A DNA stretch of 50,926 bases, taken from positions 11,691 to 62,616 of the forward strand of contig NW_006766982.1 of assembly GCF_000275845.1 (NCBI RefSeq). Reading direction: 5' to 3'. The notes under the pieces were generated by a model. The model did not search any database. It saw only the letters and a program-made list of their open reading frames with translations, and had not been told where the DNA came from. This DNA is from Dichomitus squalens LYAD-421 SS1 (Eukaryota > Basidiomycota > Agaricomycetes > Polyporales > Polyporaceae). Of the stretch, positions 10,379 to 21,509 are shown piece after piece (positions within the stretch are counted from its first letter, which is position 1; every line of letters starts with the position of its first letter). A program made the translations under genes and the position numbers.

Positions 10379-13086
10379 GATGAACGATGTCAGAAGAGAA
10401 GGCGTGAGCCGAAGTCTTCAGTGAACTGCAGGGAACAGGAGGAGATGTCCTGGTAAAGAGCGGAAGGGTTGGCTGGTCGGTATTTAAGCAGTTGGGAGAT
10501 GGCAGAAAGCCTGAGGAGAGGCCGTTGGATAGGTAGAACGGCAGTGCTCCACATGGTGCGTCGGCTAGACAATTCTCGCTTAGATGAAAGAACCGCGGTT
10601 TGTCAACATGGTTAGTTCGTTGTTACCGCGCGAGGCACTTCGTTTCACAGCACATCTGCCCTGTCGGGGCGACAAATGCTGATGGAGGCAGCATGGGAGA
10701 GGCAAGCACGCAGCGCCACCTTGCCTGACCGAATGTGCTCACCATATGGGGTGTCATACGCAGGCCAGTGATCTGACAAGCCACAGTGAGAATGATAACG
10801 AGATATCCGCGACCCGGACACCTTCCTGGGCGGTCGAGAACCGTTACAGCGTCGCAATGGATGTACTTCAAGGTCCAAGACGGTCACGCATTCCTCCCAC
10901 GTGGCCCGCCAGAACGGGGGGAGATCCATGATCACATGGCGGCGCTGTCTACGAGACGTCGGGGCCGCAGACAGGCTTGCCGCCGGCCTTGTGCCAGACG
11001 ACCGTCTCACTCCCTGATTCTAATGCCTACACGCCCTGCTGGGCTTGCAGAAAGACGGCTGAAATTCCATCAATATGCTCAACAAGTTCTGTCTTAGGTC
11101 CTTCACTAGTTGCTGCGGTCGTAGTAGGCGAACAGCCTTGATCTCCAGGTCCTAGAGGCCGCTTCCTTGCAACATTGATGCCTTCGTGAGGATTTGGCAG
11201 GCATCGGCAAGAGTCATGATAAGACAGCAAATCACGCGCGGTCTCGGAGGTAGCATGACAGGCGATGCCAATATAGTGGCTACGAGGATGATCTGCAGCA
11301 TGGACGACCAATCAAGACCGCAGCCTCAGTCTGGCCGCTCTTGCCTATCATACCGACGTGAGCGACATGGCTGATCCGGGTACGACATCCTTCTCCTTCT
11401 CCTTCCCAGCCATCCCTCAACCTTCTCTGAAGCAGCTCAGCTCAACAAAATGGTCACAAGGCTCGGTATGGCTCGTACGTTGCTAGACACGTCTTGTCTA
11501 CTTCTGCTCGGGACCCAACCCACTCGTGACTTAGATAAGGCGGCCTTGCGACGCCCAATCATGCGTAGACGGCCAGCGTATACGCCATGGGCGCGACCGG
11601 GATGCAGCACCATCAGCCCTCTTCAGGGGTTCTCTTGCCGCCACCAGATCAGCCGCTTGGAGAGGCTGCATGCACGCAAGGAGCATATGACGACGCGTAT
11701 ACTCTGCGACCGCCCTGTTCATGTGGTCGAGAATGCGTCATTACACGCCGTATCCTTGCACTTTCGAACCTTCCGAGCGCAAGGCATGTCGGGCGAACCG
11801 CAGTCCTTGCTGTTCATCCACAAGAATTGACGGTAGACTTCTGTCGACCTCGCCGTGTTCTCCCCGTCTACCATAATTCGGAACGCAGCTAAAATTCACT
11901 CCCTCTTAACCCATACCAGGCTCAGGTCAGGCTGATATGTATGGCTTATGACAGGGTATCGGTCAAATCAGCGTCTGGGCCCCGGTCCGCGAGCGCCGGA
12001 AGGACGTCTACAGACCCTCTGCGGTGCTATGGGTTTTCAAGCACGCCGGCCTACCCACAATAGTCACTGATGAAGCATCCTTTGTGTCTCTTCTGAGGCT
12101 TCTATGTGACCAATAGTGCAAGGAGAGACCTATAAACGCATGCGTCTTGTTTTGGCCCTAACAGGCTATGGGGGTCAAATTCCCCTTACCCTGACTCGGT
12201 GAAGCCAAAGTCCCAGGATTTTCAGAGCTTATCGGTTGCCAGAAATATTGGTTACAAGAGTGTCGACGGTATCTGACAACGCTACGCCGATAAGTAAATA
12301 CCTCAACAGACACAATGCACAGCTTAGTAGTACAACCCGATGCATGATGAATGGCAGCGATCAGAAGAGCCTGAGATTGCCGCGACGTCTTGGTCCCGCA
12401 AGGTCCCGTGGTCGAGCCGGGGTCGCTCCTTGCGCCGCGTCCACGGTCCCTAGAGGTCGCCTCATCCTCGAGTTTGGCAATGGTAGCGTGCTATGCACTC
12501 GTTGCCGTACTCCGTCTTGACGTGCCTTGGGAGGGTTTTATCAGGTGGCGGAGAGTACACATGATGCTGCTCTGACGTCTCACTTGCTGTACCCGTCATC
12601 GGCAGCTGTAGTCAGTTTGCATGTCTATGACGCAAGAAGATAAGCAGCAAGGCAACCCAGGGCGATCTCATTATGTATGTGTCAGGCAGCTGGATGAGCA
12701 CTGCACGGTGCAGGAAGCATGCGTGTAGGTAGCGCTGTTTCCAAAGCATGCCAACGTCCATGCTGTCCTACTATGATGCAATCACATGGGTATCCCGAGC
12801 GGCATGACGGGATTCCACGACGCTTCTACCCGACAGAATAGACCGAGTGAGATAGACTCGCACCTTTGCCACAAGACGTCTCATGCAGGAGCTATTCCAG
12901 AACCGACACTCCCCAAAGCATCATATTCATCGACCATAGAAGTACAACACTGATTCGTTGATGAACCCGAGCCGGAACCGTTCTTTCCACAAGACATCAA
13001 GGAACATCAAGCATAAGCACACCTTCCGCCCGTTGGATCCAAATCCTTAACGCCCCCTCTTCCATTCGAGCGCCCCCTGACTCGGT
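10379..13086. other. 2.7-kb gene-poor region
   Basis: No gene is recognised on either strand. One plus-strand start at 11450 has a pyrimidine-rich leader and good ATG context (CAACAAAATGG), but the 126-codon frame has no family resemblance and may be chance. Sequence composition and scattered small frames suggest decayed intergenic DNA. No LTR or inverted repeat was found by eye. Confidence 0.45.
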
Positions 13087-14749
13087 CTACTGGTGCTCCT
13101 CGAAGGGGTTCTCAACATACTCAAGATCATCATCCTCGTCGCTCGGTCTTGTGGCCGGCGGCGAGTTCGTGTTCAGGAGAGAAACGGGGCGCTTCGGCAG
13201 GAGCCCAACCTTGGCTACGAGCCTCTGTCAGGACGTGCCTACCAACAAGATGTCAACGAAAGACGCCTCACCAGGGTTTACGGGGCTGCCGCTGCTTGTG
13301 GGAGGAGGGCGGGGAATGTCCGAAGACGGGGGCGTCGACGGGGATGCTGAGAGGCCTAAGCCTGTATTCGACTGCTGTGACGCGGGTGTAGGGATCGACG
13401 ACGAGATCGCCGGGGGCTGGCCTGCATCACCGACCATCAGCGGGATTAGAAGAGATTGCGATGGCCATGCTCACTCCGCCGCGCGGGCTCCTCGACATCA
13501 TACCCATGCAAGTCGGCCGGGTCGTGGACTGCGGACCTGGTAGCCTGAGCAGGGACCGCCGAGCCGAAGTACTGCTGCTGGTAGGCCTCAGAAGCGGTGT
13601 GGCGATCCAGGTTCGTAGGCGGGGCAGAGCCCCACTGGGGAGGGGCAGATGCACTCGACGCTTGGCCGGCATTCGCAGTCCTGTAACGTCTCATTAGACA
13701 ATGACTGGAAAGGGGCGGAGACGTGACACACCTAGACTGCTCGTACTCGTTGATCTTCGCCTTCACGCGGGACACGATCGAACTGAACGTCCGCTTCCCG
13801 CTCTCCGCGATCTGCCCCATCGTGCGCTGGAACTCCTGGAATTGGTCGCTCTGTTCTCCGCTGTTATTGGAGCCCAGAGGAGCCCCAGGTTGTCGCCGTG
13901 CCTGGTACGGGACGTCCCCTTCGGTCCGTCGGGGCCAGGATTGCCCACTCGCTTGCTGCTGCTGATGTTGTTGTTGATCCTCGAGCATGAGTTGGCGAGC
14001 GAGCTGCTCGTCCAAGTCCAGCGAGGGCTCTGCCTGGCATCATGGATGCACAAGCCCAAAACGCAAACGACGTATTTGATGAGGATAGGGTCGGCGACGT
14101 CAGACGCAGGATCAATGTCATTGCATTCATGAACGCACCTGTCGAACGGGCTCTGTCGTTGACACATACTCCGGGTCGCTCATTCCCAGCAGAACGTCCA
14201 ACGCCCTCTCTTGGTCATTGTTCACGGAATCGAGTACAGACTGCCTGCAAGCGATGTGCGTGTTCACTCAGCGATGAGTCCTCGGCTGCCCGAAGGCGAC
14301 ACTTATGCAGTGCCGAGGGGTGACTGAGTAACTCACAGTACGGTAACGTCGAAATCGGGGAACATCGCGCGCAAGGACTGCACCTGGGGGCTCACGCGTT
14401 CCTCCTGCGCCGCGGCATCGACTCCCTGTGCGCCAAGGCCCTCTGTGTTTGGGGCGTTAGTGCCCATGGAGCGCTCTACGGGCTCCGGCCTTGGAGGCAG
14501 GCTGGGGGTGTCGTCAGCCTGCGCTACAGGCTCAGGTTGGATGTCGAATGGGTTCACGGAGGCGTTTTGTGAGAGAGAAGGTTGTTCTTCAGGAAGCTCA
14601 GAAGTAGCTGAGCTCCCATGACCGGCAGCGTCCGCGGTAGCATTGTTATCAGCCGATACCGGCGATTGCGCAGCGGTCTGAGCGTGGTCGTCGGGCCTGA
14701 CAGCGCTTGCATTGTCGCCATAGGCTGGAAGGTGATCATCTACAGACAT
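13087..14749 (-). CDS. CUE-domain ubiquitin-binding protein (Cue5-like autophagy adaptor)
   Basis: Six exons (14337-14749, 14139-14244, 13732-14033, 13475-13680, 13272-13421, 13087-13214) give 434 aa. The CUE domain crosses the first intron: VQSLRAMFPDFDVTVL joins QSVLDSVNNDQERALDVLL. It contains the MFP motif and the distal LL that bind the ubiquitin Ile44 patch. A glutamine-rich helix (LDEQLARQLMLEDQQQHQQ) follows, then a helix around FSSIVSRVKAKINEYEQ. The tail is Pro/Ser/Gln-rich and ends in conserved KVGLLPKRPVSLL and DDDLEYVENPFEEH. In yeast, Cue5 delivers ubiquitinated aggregates to autophagosomes; that role is inferred from architecture only. A TATATAA box at 14822-14828 (minus strand) is about 75 bp upstream of the ATG. 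Confidence 0.9.
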
Positions 14750-16539
14750 GGTCGCGAGCAGGAGGCGGGACGGCAAGCACGCAGAGACAGAACCGTGGAG
14801 GTAAGGGAGAGAGTAGTGTATTATATACGCGCAGTATGGTGCCAACTGCGCTCAAGCTCTTAGTGGCGGTCCCTTAGAGCTGTTAGCTCGGCGTTAGCCG
14901 CAGCGTCTACGAGAATGTATATACATAGACGGTACATCCGAATATCGAGTCAAGTACAACACCAACTGTGCACCGGCTCAGTCTGAGGATACGTGTACTT
15001 GGAACTATACACAGCGTCTCGAGGTGGTCTTGGCGACGTTTGCTCGTACTGCGCATCCCGCCCCTCTGTCAGCAGCATGCTGCGCAAGCTTCCAAGACCT
15101 GAATACCATCTATCTGTCCCGCCATCCGATCCATACCTTGGGCACTTCGTCGGAAGCAGTAAAGATCCCTTGTTATATTCGTGCTCATTCCGAGTCTCAC
15201 TGTTCGCGGCTGATGTCCTCACATGAAAGGCTTGGACACTCTGCCTGGACACCAAGACCGCATCTATGCAAGCATCAAGGCCAGGAGGGCACGTTGTTCT
15301 CACGGCCATGCTCCCCAACCTCTGCCATGTCGTAAGTACCTCGCGCGATTGAGCTCCCAGCCTTGGATCGTATTACGATTTACTGGCTCACCTCGCCCTT
15401 AGTCGTGATGTATGCCTGAGCCCACCGTTTCGTCGGCATCCACAAGACTCAGCTTCAGCACATGATCAAATAGCGAGCACTTTCGTCTGATGAGGTGAGT
15501 ACCGCTGATAACGCTTCAGCTGCTGCTGACCTACAGTCGAGGCGGAAACCTATAGGTTCATGCAAGAGCAAGGTCGAGACCAAAGGTATCGTTCTGAGGC
15601 GACCGCAGGACACCTTGCCACATCCCTGGGAGGCCCTAAGGTGTAGTCGCCTGCGGATGACTTGCAGACTCATCGGCGACACATGCGGGACTATACACGC
15701 ACGGAAGCCAAGGGACTCACCGCGTGCGACAACGTACCTGGATCCTCTGCCAGTAGACACGCCGCCGGCGAGCGCGAACGTTACTGCTGGCCTGCGGGGT
15801 TGCACCGCCGACAGCAAGTCTATGTGTGTGGTCAACTTGAGCGTACCCTGTCCTTCACTTCCAGCTGCCAGCGTTACGTGCGGATGACCCGAGCACGACA
15901 TCGCCCCCGCTGTTTCACAACGTCTCCGCCTGCACGCATATTGTCGCATCCCCGATCTGGCAGTCTGAGCGCGCTGGACGTGCTGGGTTCAGGCTCTCGA
16001 GACTGCTGGGCTTGTGTTAGACGGGTTCGGGTCGTATACAAGTTGTGACGCGAGCAGCGAATGCACAACGGTCTGAGTCGCAGTGGTGAAGTGATGGCAT
16101 CGAGCTAGAGAGGCGAGACGCGACGGACGTCCGGGAGGGCAGAACAAGTGCACACGAAGTTGCGTTCGTGCGAGCTCTCTGCGGGACTCTTCTGTTCTGT
16201 CCACGCTGCACTGATTACTACACTACCTATGTCGCTCACGCAGGCTTTCTGTTCGGGACTCTTGAGTGCGGCACTGTGATCTTGATCGTCTGTGTTGCGA
16301 GCTCCGCCCCTCCGCCTCTGCTGCTACCTCAGCGTCTTCTCCTGTATCGACGATTGCCTCTCTACTGCAGTGAATACCACAATATCCATCTCTGTCTGCT
16401 ATTATAGAGAGCCTCTTCTCGAGTCTTCGCACGCCGCTCGCCTCCCCCACATATCCTCCGGCTGCACTTAGCCACAGTCCCACGCGGCACTCAGGCCCTT
16501 CGTGCAAAGAGATATATATCTCTGTTGACTACTGTGCTA
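14750..16539. other. Gene-poor region left of the inverted repeat
   Basis: Apart from the CUE-gene promoter at its left edge, no recognisable gene was found. Several open frames of 100-160 codons occur, but they overlap on opposite strands, lack family phrases and look like chance in GC-rich DNA. Confidence 0.4.
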
Positions 16540-17915
16540 TACAATGCGTAGCCCCCCAGCCCCGTTCCACGTTCCACATGGTGCGGAAATGATTCTGTCG
16601 AGGTCACAAGGCGCCATTTGGAGTATCGCCTCGAGGAAGCACAATCAACAGCAAAGACGGCGGGCGGGGAGGCGGCACAGGGAATCCTGCGATGTTGCAA
16701 GTCATCACCTTATCGGTAACATACGCATCCCACCCGGAAGGTTTGTCCTCGCAGGGGGAGGGAGTGCGGCAGTCCTGCTATATCCGACGACACGGCCACG
16801 CACGCGCTACCGGCCTTGGCCTCGTGTGCTCACAAGAGAGCACGCGACGTCAAGGATCCCATGCCTCACTCTGAGAAACACGACGTAGTCCTTGCGGATC
16901 GGAGCCTCCGACGCGGCGATGCTTGGAGTTCCGCTGGGAGGCCAAGTCGCCGACTAACGTTCAGTATCGATGAACCGCGCTCTGACATACAGAACTCGAT
17001 TCCACGGATTTGAAAGGGAAGAGACACACCCGTCCTGCGTGGCTTTCGCGATCTAGCGGTCTCCTGACCTTCGGAGGTGTAAGGGAGGGCCTTCGACGCT
17101 GGCCTTGTTCCGAGGCCACGAGGCCGCCAACCCAGCCTTTCGGAACGTCGGCGCTGGCGGGAGCACGGAAGTCAGTCGGAGGACGGAATGTGATGTGTGT
17201 GTGCGGTCCTGAAAACTTGCACATCTGTCCACGTCGTGGTGAAGAGGAGAGGTAGCGCGAGCCTCGTGTCGCGTCACGCGTGCAGACGGTGCGTACGCGC
17301 GCTGGCAGGCACCGCTCGGTGCCGCGTCCGGAGGTGAGATGAGAGCCCGGGGGAGAGGAGACAACAGACCCAGTCCGACCGTGCCTCGTTGAAGATCGCC
17401 ACCGGCCGCACGAGAACGATCGCCCACGGCGCGTGTGCGCACGCGAGCGAGTCCGACAGAACGAGGAGTCGAGGACGCCGGCGGCGACGCTGGTGCACGA
17501 GGCGGACACGAGGCGGCCGCGGGATCTGTTCTCACTGACCGTCGTCCCGCTGTCCTCCAGGCCGCGAGATGACATCACGCGTCAAATGTTATTGTCGTTG
17601 TTCCCGCAGGAGGCAGCTCGTCCTTGTCTTGTGCTCGAAGGCCGAGCGAACCGTCTGAGCACCACGCGTTGGTTGTGTCCGTCCCATCTCCGTGTTTTGA
17701 CGATGCGCGCGAAATGTCGCCCGTGCCGCAGCTGCTGGCCCGGGGTGCGCGCAGTCCGATGCTCACCTGGCCTGAAGCGGAAGAGAAGTTGCCTTGGTGG
17801 GCTAGACGATGCGAACCTGATCGCTGTTGCGTTCCTTGCGCGCGACCGGCAGTCCTGGGAACGGTATCATACGATGGGCATTTAGATTGAACGCTGTTGC
17901 GATGCCTTCAATTTA
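16540..17915 (+). repeat. Left copy of a large unclassified inverted repeat
   Basis: This block is similar, in reverse orientation, to 21510-23620. The 20-mer GAGCGAGTCCGACAGAACGA at 17445-17464 is present as its exact complement at 21968-21987, and similarity continues for over 1 kb either side with substitutions and small indels. One 3-bp difference lies in the GGCGGCGAC run near 17480. A frame with NEESRTPAATLVHEADTRR and RPRDDITRQMLLSLFPQE is open in both copies, but the opposite strand is also open and no family was recognised. It is probably a decayed mobile element or duplicated segment. Boundaries are approximate, judged by eye. Confidence 0.7.
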
Positions 17916-20174
17916 ACCGTTCGTGATTATGGAATACGGAATCGTGCAACGATCGTGTAGGATTAGATCCGACAGCAGCACTGGGCGTTGGTCAGGACAA
18001 GTTGCATACCGAAAGCATCTGTACGAGTAACTGCTGGGGACTCTGCGCTTGTCCTTATTAACCCAGGATAATCAACAGACTCCGGAGACCTCCGCACATG
18101 TGTCGAGGAGACCCAGACCTCGAAGTTATCAAGCTGATCGCTTCCCGACGGAGTCGTGAGTGCATTGCGGAGGATGGTGGAGGCGCAAGCACGGAAACAG
18201 AAACTCTTGCGTATCCTGACCTGCACGATAGGATCGGGTCTAGGATCATATACATATCGTGGATGTTTGAACACTGGTTCACGACGTGTCAGTCGAGAAA
18301 GAGGTCGCTGCAGGGAAGCCATCCAGACGAAGGACCGATCACCTTCGAATCATATGTAACCACAATAGTCCATGCTCGACCCTTCGCATGAAGGCGGAAT
18401 CTTGGGGTCTCATATCACTCCGGGAAACATGCAAGTTGCCTTCTCCGGAGCTCATGGGGGTGGTGTCTGTTGTCTACATACAAGCCTCGAACCAAGGCGC
18501 ACCGCACGTCGGACCACCTTGCAGTAGGCGCCCCTAGATCTCGTCCTAGAACGAAGTCAGCGATCTTGAACTCTCAATCCGTTCATGGCATGCTCCATAT
18601 AAGCACGGTCCGCGTCATGTGCACTTCCATGGCAGACTTGGCTGCCCCGCGGACGTCACCGTGTCAGACGGCGCAGTTGTGGACGCGTCCGACGGAGTCC
18701 CGCATGCACGGAGGCGTGATGGTGAATCCGCACCATTCGATGCGCATCCCCGATGTCCCACGTAGGAGCCCTTCGGTTCGCACAACAGTCAGTGGCTGCG
18801 GTAGTCCTGCATTCCAAGAAGATGCCTCTGCACCCCGCGAGCTACCTACGTGTGCGAACGCAGAGTCACGATACCAGAGCATCGTTTGTGCGGGATCCGA
18901 ATCCTGAGGCAACCGGGGATCGCCTTGGCGGCGGCGTCAATACACCGCCGCGGCATATTCGTGACGCTTCGATTTGGATTGGCACTGACGGTTTGGTAGC
19001 GCGTGGTCGCCGTCGGAGCTGCGAAGGATGGATCGATGCAGCGAACCCCCACAACCAAGTCCCTGCGGCACGGTCAAAGTTCAACACGATCAGCATGGCC
19101 GGAAACGGTCAACAGATCAAACCAAATACGCGCTGTATGGGACTGATCCTCCGGAGAGAGGGCGCAGCAGCCCGAAACTAAGAAGGAACCGCCGCGAAGC
19201 AAGGAGACTTACCGCAGGCCGCGCTCGCGGGATCCAGCATGAAGGTTACATTACGTGCTAGACGGTGGCCCGAGCTTCCGGCACGGCGGAATGTTCGGTG
19301 CTGCTGGCGGACTGGGTATATTGGCCGAGTCCGTTCTGTCGGGCGATAAGACGTGTCTACACGTCCTTCCTCCATACCTATAGCTAAGCCTACTTGGCTG
19401 CTTCTGCTGAGCTGTTGCGCCGCGCAGCTGTGTTCTCTTCCTGCGCAGGTGTCAGTGGTCGGCTGCAGTGCGGGCGGCCTGGCGGCGTATATGCACACGT
19501 TGGGCTTCCGCCACGTCAGAGCTGCAGCACCAGACTGACGAGGGCGCGTTCTGCATTGTCGAACTCAAGGGGGCTACTGCGCCATCGAGCTTCGGGACAC
19601 GTAGACGTGTCCAAGAAGTGCCGAAAGAGGAGGGGATTGTGGACGGTTATGGCAAGTTGTCGGGGAGCGGAAGGCCCGAGTCGGCGCCGGGGCAGTGATT
19701 TGAAATGGGAGGGCGAGGGTGGGGCGATACGGCGGGCGGGCGTCGAGCGACAAGTTGCCTGTTCTGAGGAGGGCTTGCTGTAATGGCGATGGGTGCGATG
19801 GGGGATCGGGATCTGCTGCAGAGGAGAGGTGGCTGGCGATGGCGGCGGGCTTCGAAACGGAAATCCAAGGCAAGGCACAGCGGTCGCCCCGCACTCAGCC
19901 TCAGCTTGACTCACCCTGATTCTCTTCTCATTGCATAGCGGCGCCGCGGGGAGCGACCACAAGCAGTGTTCGCTATTAGCGATGCAATGTTGCCAATCGC
20001 TGCGGACGTGCACGCGCGCTACTGAACATCTCCCCCGTACATACAAGCCTATATAGGGGCAACCGTCACCAGGCCTTCACATCATCCCCTCAACCAGCCG
20101 CTCCAGCCCTGCATCCATACAAGACAGCCCGCATCTATCCCTACCCCTTCTTCTACTACTATCCGCTCCTCGCA
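17916..20174. other. Spacer of the inverted repeat, left part
   Basis: No gene recognised. A TATATA box at 20050-20055 followed by a pyrimidine-rich leader marks the promoter of the DUF6699 gene starting at 20175. The rest holds only short overlapping frames. Confidence 0.45.
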
Positions 20175-20891
20175 ATGCCCGGCAAGCACGTCCACTTCGT
20201 CGACGTCCCCTCCACCCCGCCCTCCTCGACCTTTACCAGCTCGACGCTGTCTTCCTCGCCTGGGCCCGCAACGCCCCCGCAGGTGTACTACTCACTACCA
20301 TCGGCCAAGGCGAACGCCTACGCACCGCCGCACTATGCACCAGGCGGAATCTCACTACACCCCATCCTCGCGCGCCAGCTTGGCAACGCTACTCCCCTTT
20401 CCTGGGACATGACTGAGGCAGCAGAGTCCGCGCGTCCACGCCTGCCCTCAGCGTCGCACCACCTCACCAACACAATGGTATGCGAGCCTGCCACATACCC
20501 CGCGCTCTCGTCGCTCGTCGTTATGTGCGAGCACCTCCCCTGGGCCATCACCGTCGTCCCCACCCCGCACGCCCTCTGGGCCGCGCCGTACGTGACCGTC
20601 GGCGACGTCCTGCACACGCTCTACCGCACGCTCCGCCTCGGGGTGACCGAGTACGAGCTCGACGCGCTCGAGCCCGCGACGCGCGACCGCATCCACAGGG
20701 CGTACGTCTCGCGCTACCGCCGCATCGCGCACCCGCGCGACCGCGAGACCGAGAAGGCGAAGTACGTCAAGCGCGTCGACTACCTCTGCGACCGCACGTC
20801 CTTCCTCGGGCTCTCCCCGGTCCCGAACGGCAACCCGGCCAAGGGGCTCGCTCCCGGGATGGTGTGGGCCCTGCACGTCGCCAAGCACTGA
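20175..20891 (+). CDS. DUF6699-domain protein
   Basis: A single intronless frame of 238 aa, with ATG at 20175. The N-terminal 80 residues are Ser/Thr/Pro-rich and probably disordered (VPSTPPSSTFTSSTLSSS). The domain then begins with the family signature GGISLHPILARQ, followed by PLSWDMTEAAE, CEPATYPALSSLVVMCEHLP, WAITVVPTPHA and the helical block YVTVGDVLHTLYRTLRLGV. It ends with the YRRIAHPRDRE and VDYLCDRTSFLGLSP region. DUF6699 proteins are abundant in Agaricomycetes and have no assigned function. A TATATA box lies 120 bp upstream, and the 5' leader is C/T-rich as in highly expressed basidiomycete genes. The gene lies between two inverted copies of a large repeat. Confidence 0.9.
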   Translation: MPGKHVHFVDVPSTPPSSTFTSSTLSSSPGPATPPQVYYSLPSAKANAYAPPHYAPGGISLHPILARQLGNATPLSWDMTEAAESARPRLPSASHHLTNTMVCEPATYPALSSLVVMCEHLPWAITVVPTPHALWAAPYVTVGDVLHTLYRTLRLGVTEYELDALEPATRDRIHRAYVSRYRRIAHPRDRETEKAKYVKRVDYLCDRTSFLGLSPVPNGNPAKGLAPGMVWALHVAKH

Positions 20892-21509
20892 GCGCGACCG
20901 CTGCGCGTCATCATCACCCACGGTGCGCGGGCCGCCCATTCCTCGACCGCTTCTCGCTTTCGTCGCTCTCGCTTTCGCCATTCGCAATCGCATTCGATAC
21001 CCTCGCGCATGTCCCCGCGCCGTTGCCCGGCAACAGACGCGTCTCTTATTCTCCTCTCCACGGACACTGCAGCACCCATCAGCATATTCATCACCATCGC
21101 ATAAACAAAACAAAGGACTGCTTCTCTTGTACAGCATAGATGTACCATACCCACGGATCGATACCCTCCCCCGTCGCCTCGCCCTGTCTCCCCTTCGCGT
21201 TTCCTTTCTTCCCATCTTGATGACCTGACGACCCCCCCAGACGACATATATAACATCAGCATTAGCCTTATTGTACTGTTTATTCGCTATCGTCATCATA
21301 ACTATATCAGAAAGTACCAGTATCCTCTACGTTGTACATACCTCAGACCTCCCACCCCCGCATTACTTCCGAGTCCTCTCTCGCCATCAGTCCATCACAC
21401 GCCGCCCCTCGCCTCCATTTCCTGCCTTCTCCCCCTTCTCGGGCTGTTCGCCCCACGATGAAATGATCTTAATGACATCTTTCTACGATTCTTTGATGTG
21501 TAGGCACGA
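20892..21509. other. 3' flank of the DUF6699 gene
   Basis: Pyrimidine-rich sequence with no gene recognised. It is the right-hand part of the spacer between the inverted repeat copies. Confidence 0.45.

Noticed and set aside
11450..11830. Possible secreted protein starting at 11450
   Set aside because: Good ATG context, but the frame lacks a clear signal peptide, family match or exon continuation.
16961..17578. 205-codon minus-strand ORF in the left inverted repeat
   Set aside because: It is Arg/Ser-rich, its reading shifts frame relative to the other copy after about 70 residues, and the opposite strand is equally open; treated as repeat, not gene.
20448..21299. 283-codon antisense ORF over the DUF6699 gene
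   Set aside because: It is a shadow of the third-position GC bias of the real gene and has low-complexity Arg/Glu/Gly content.
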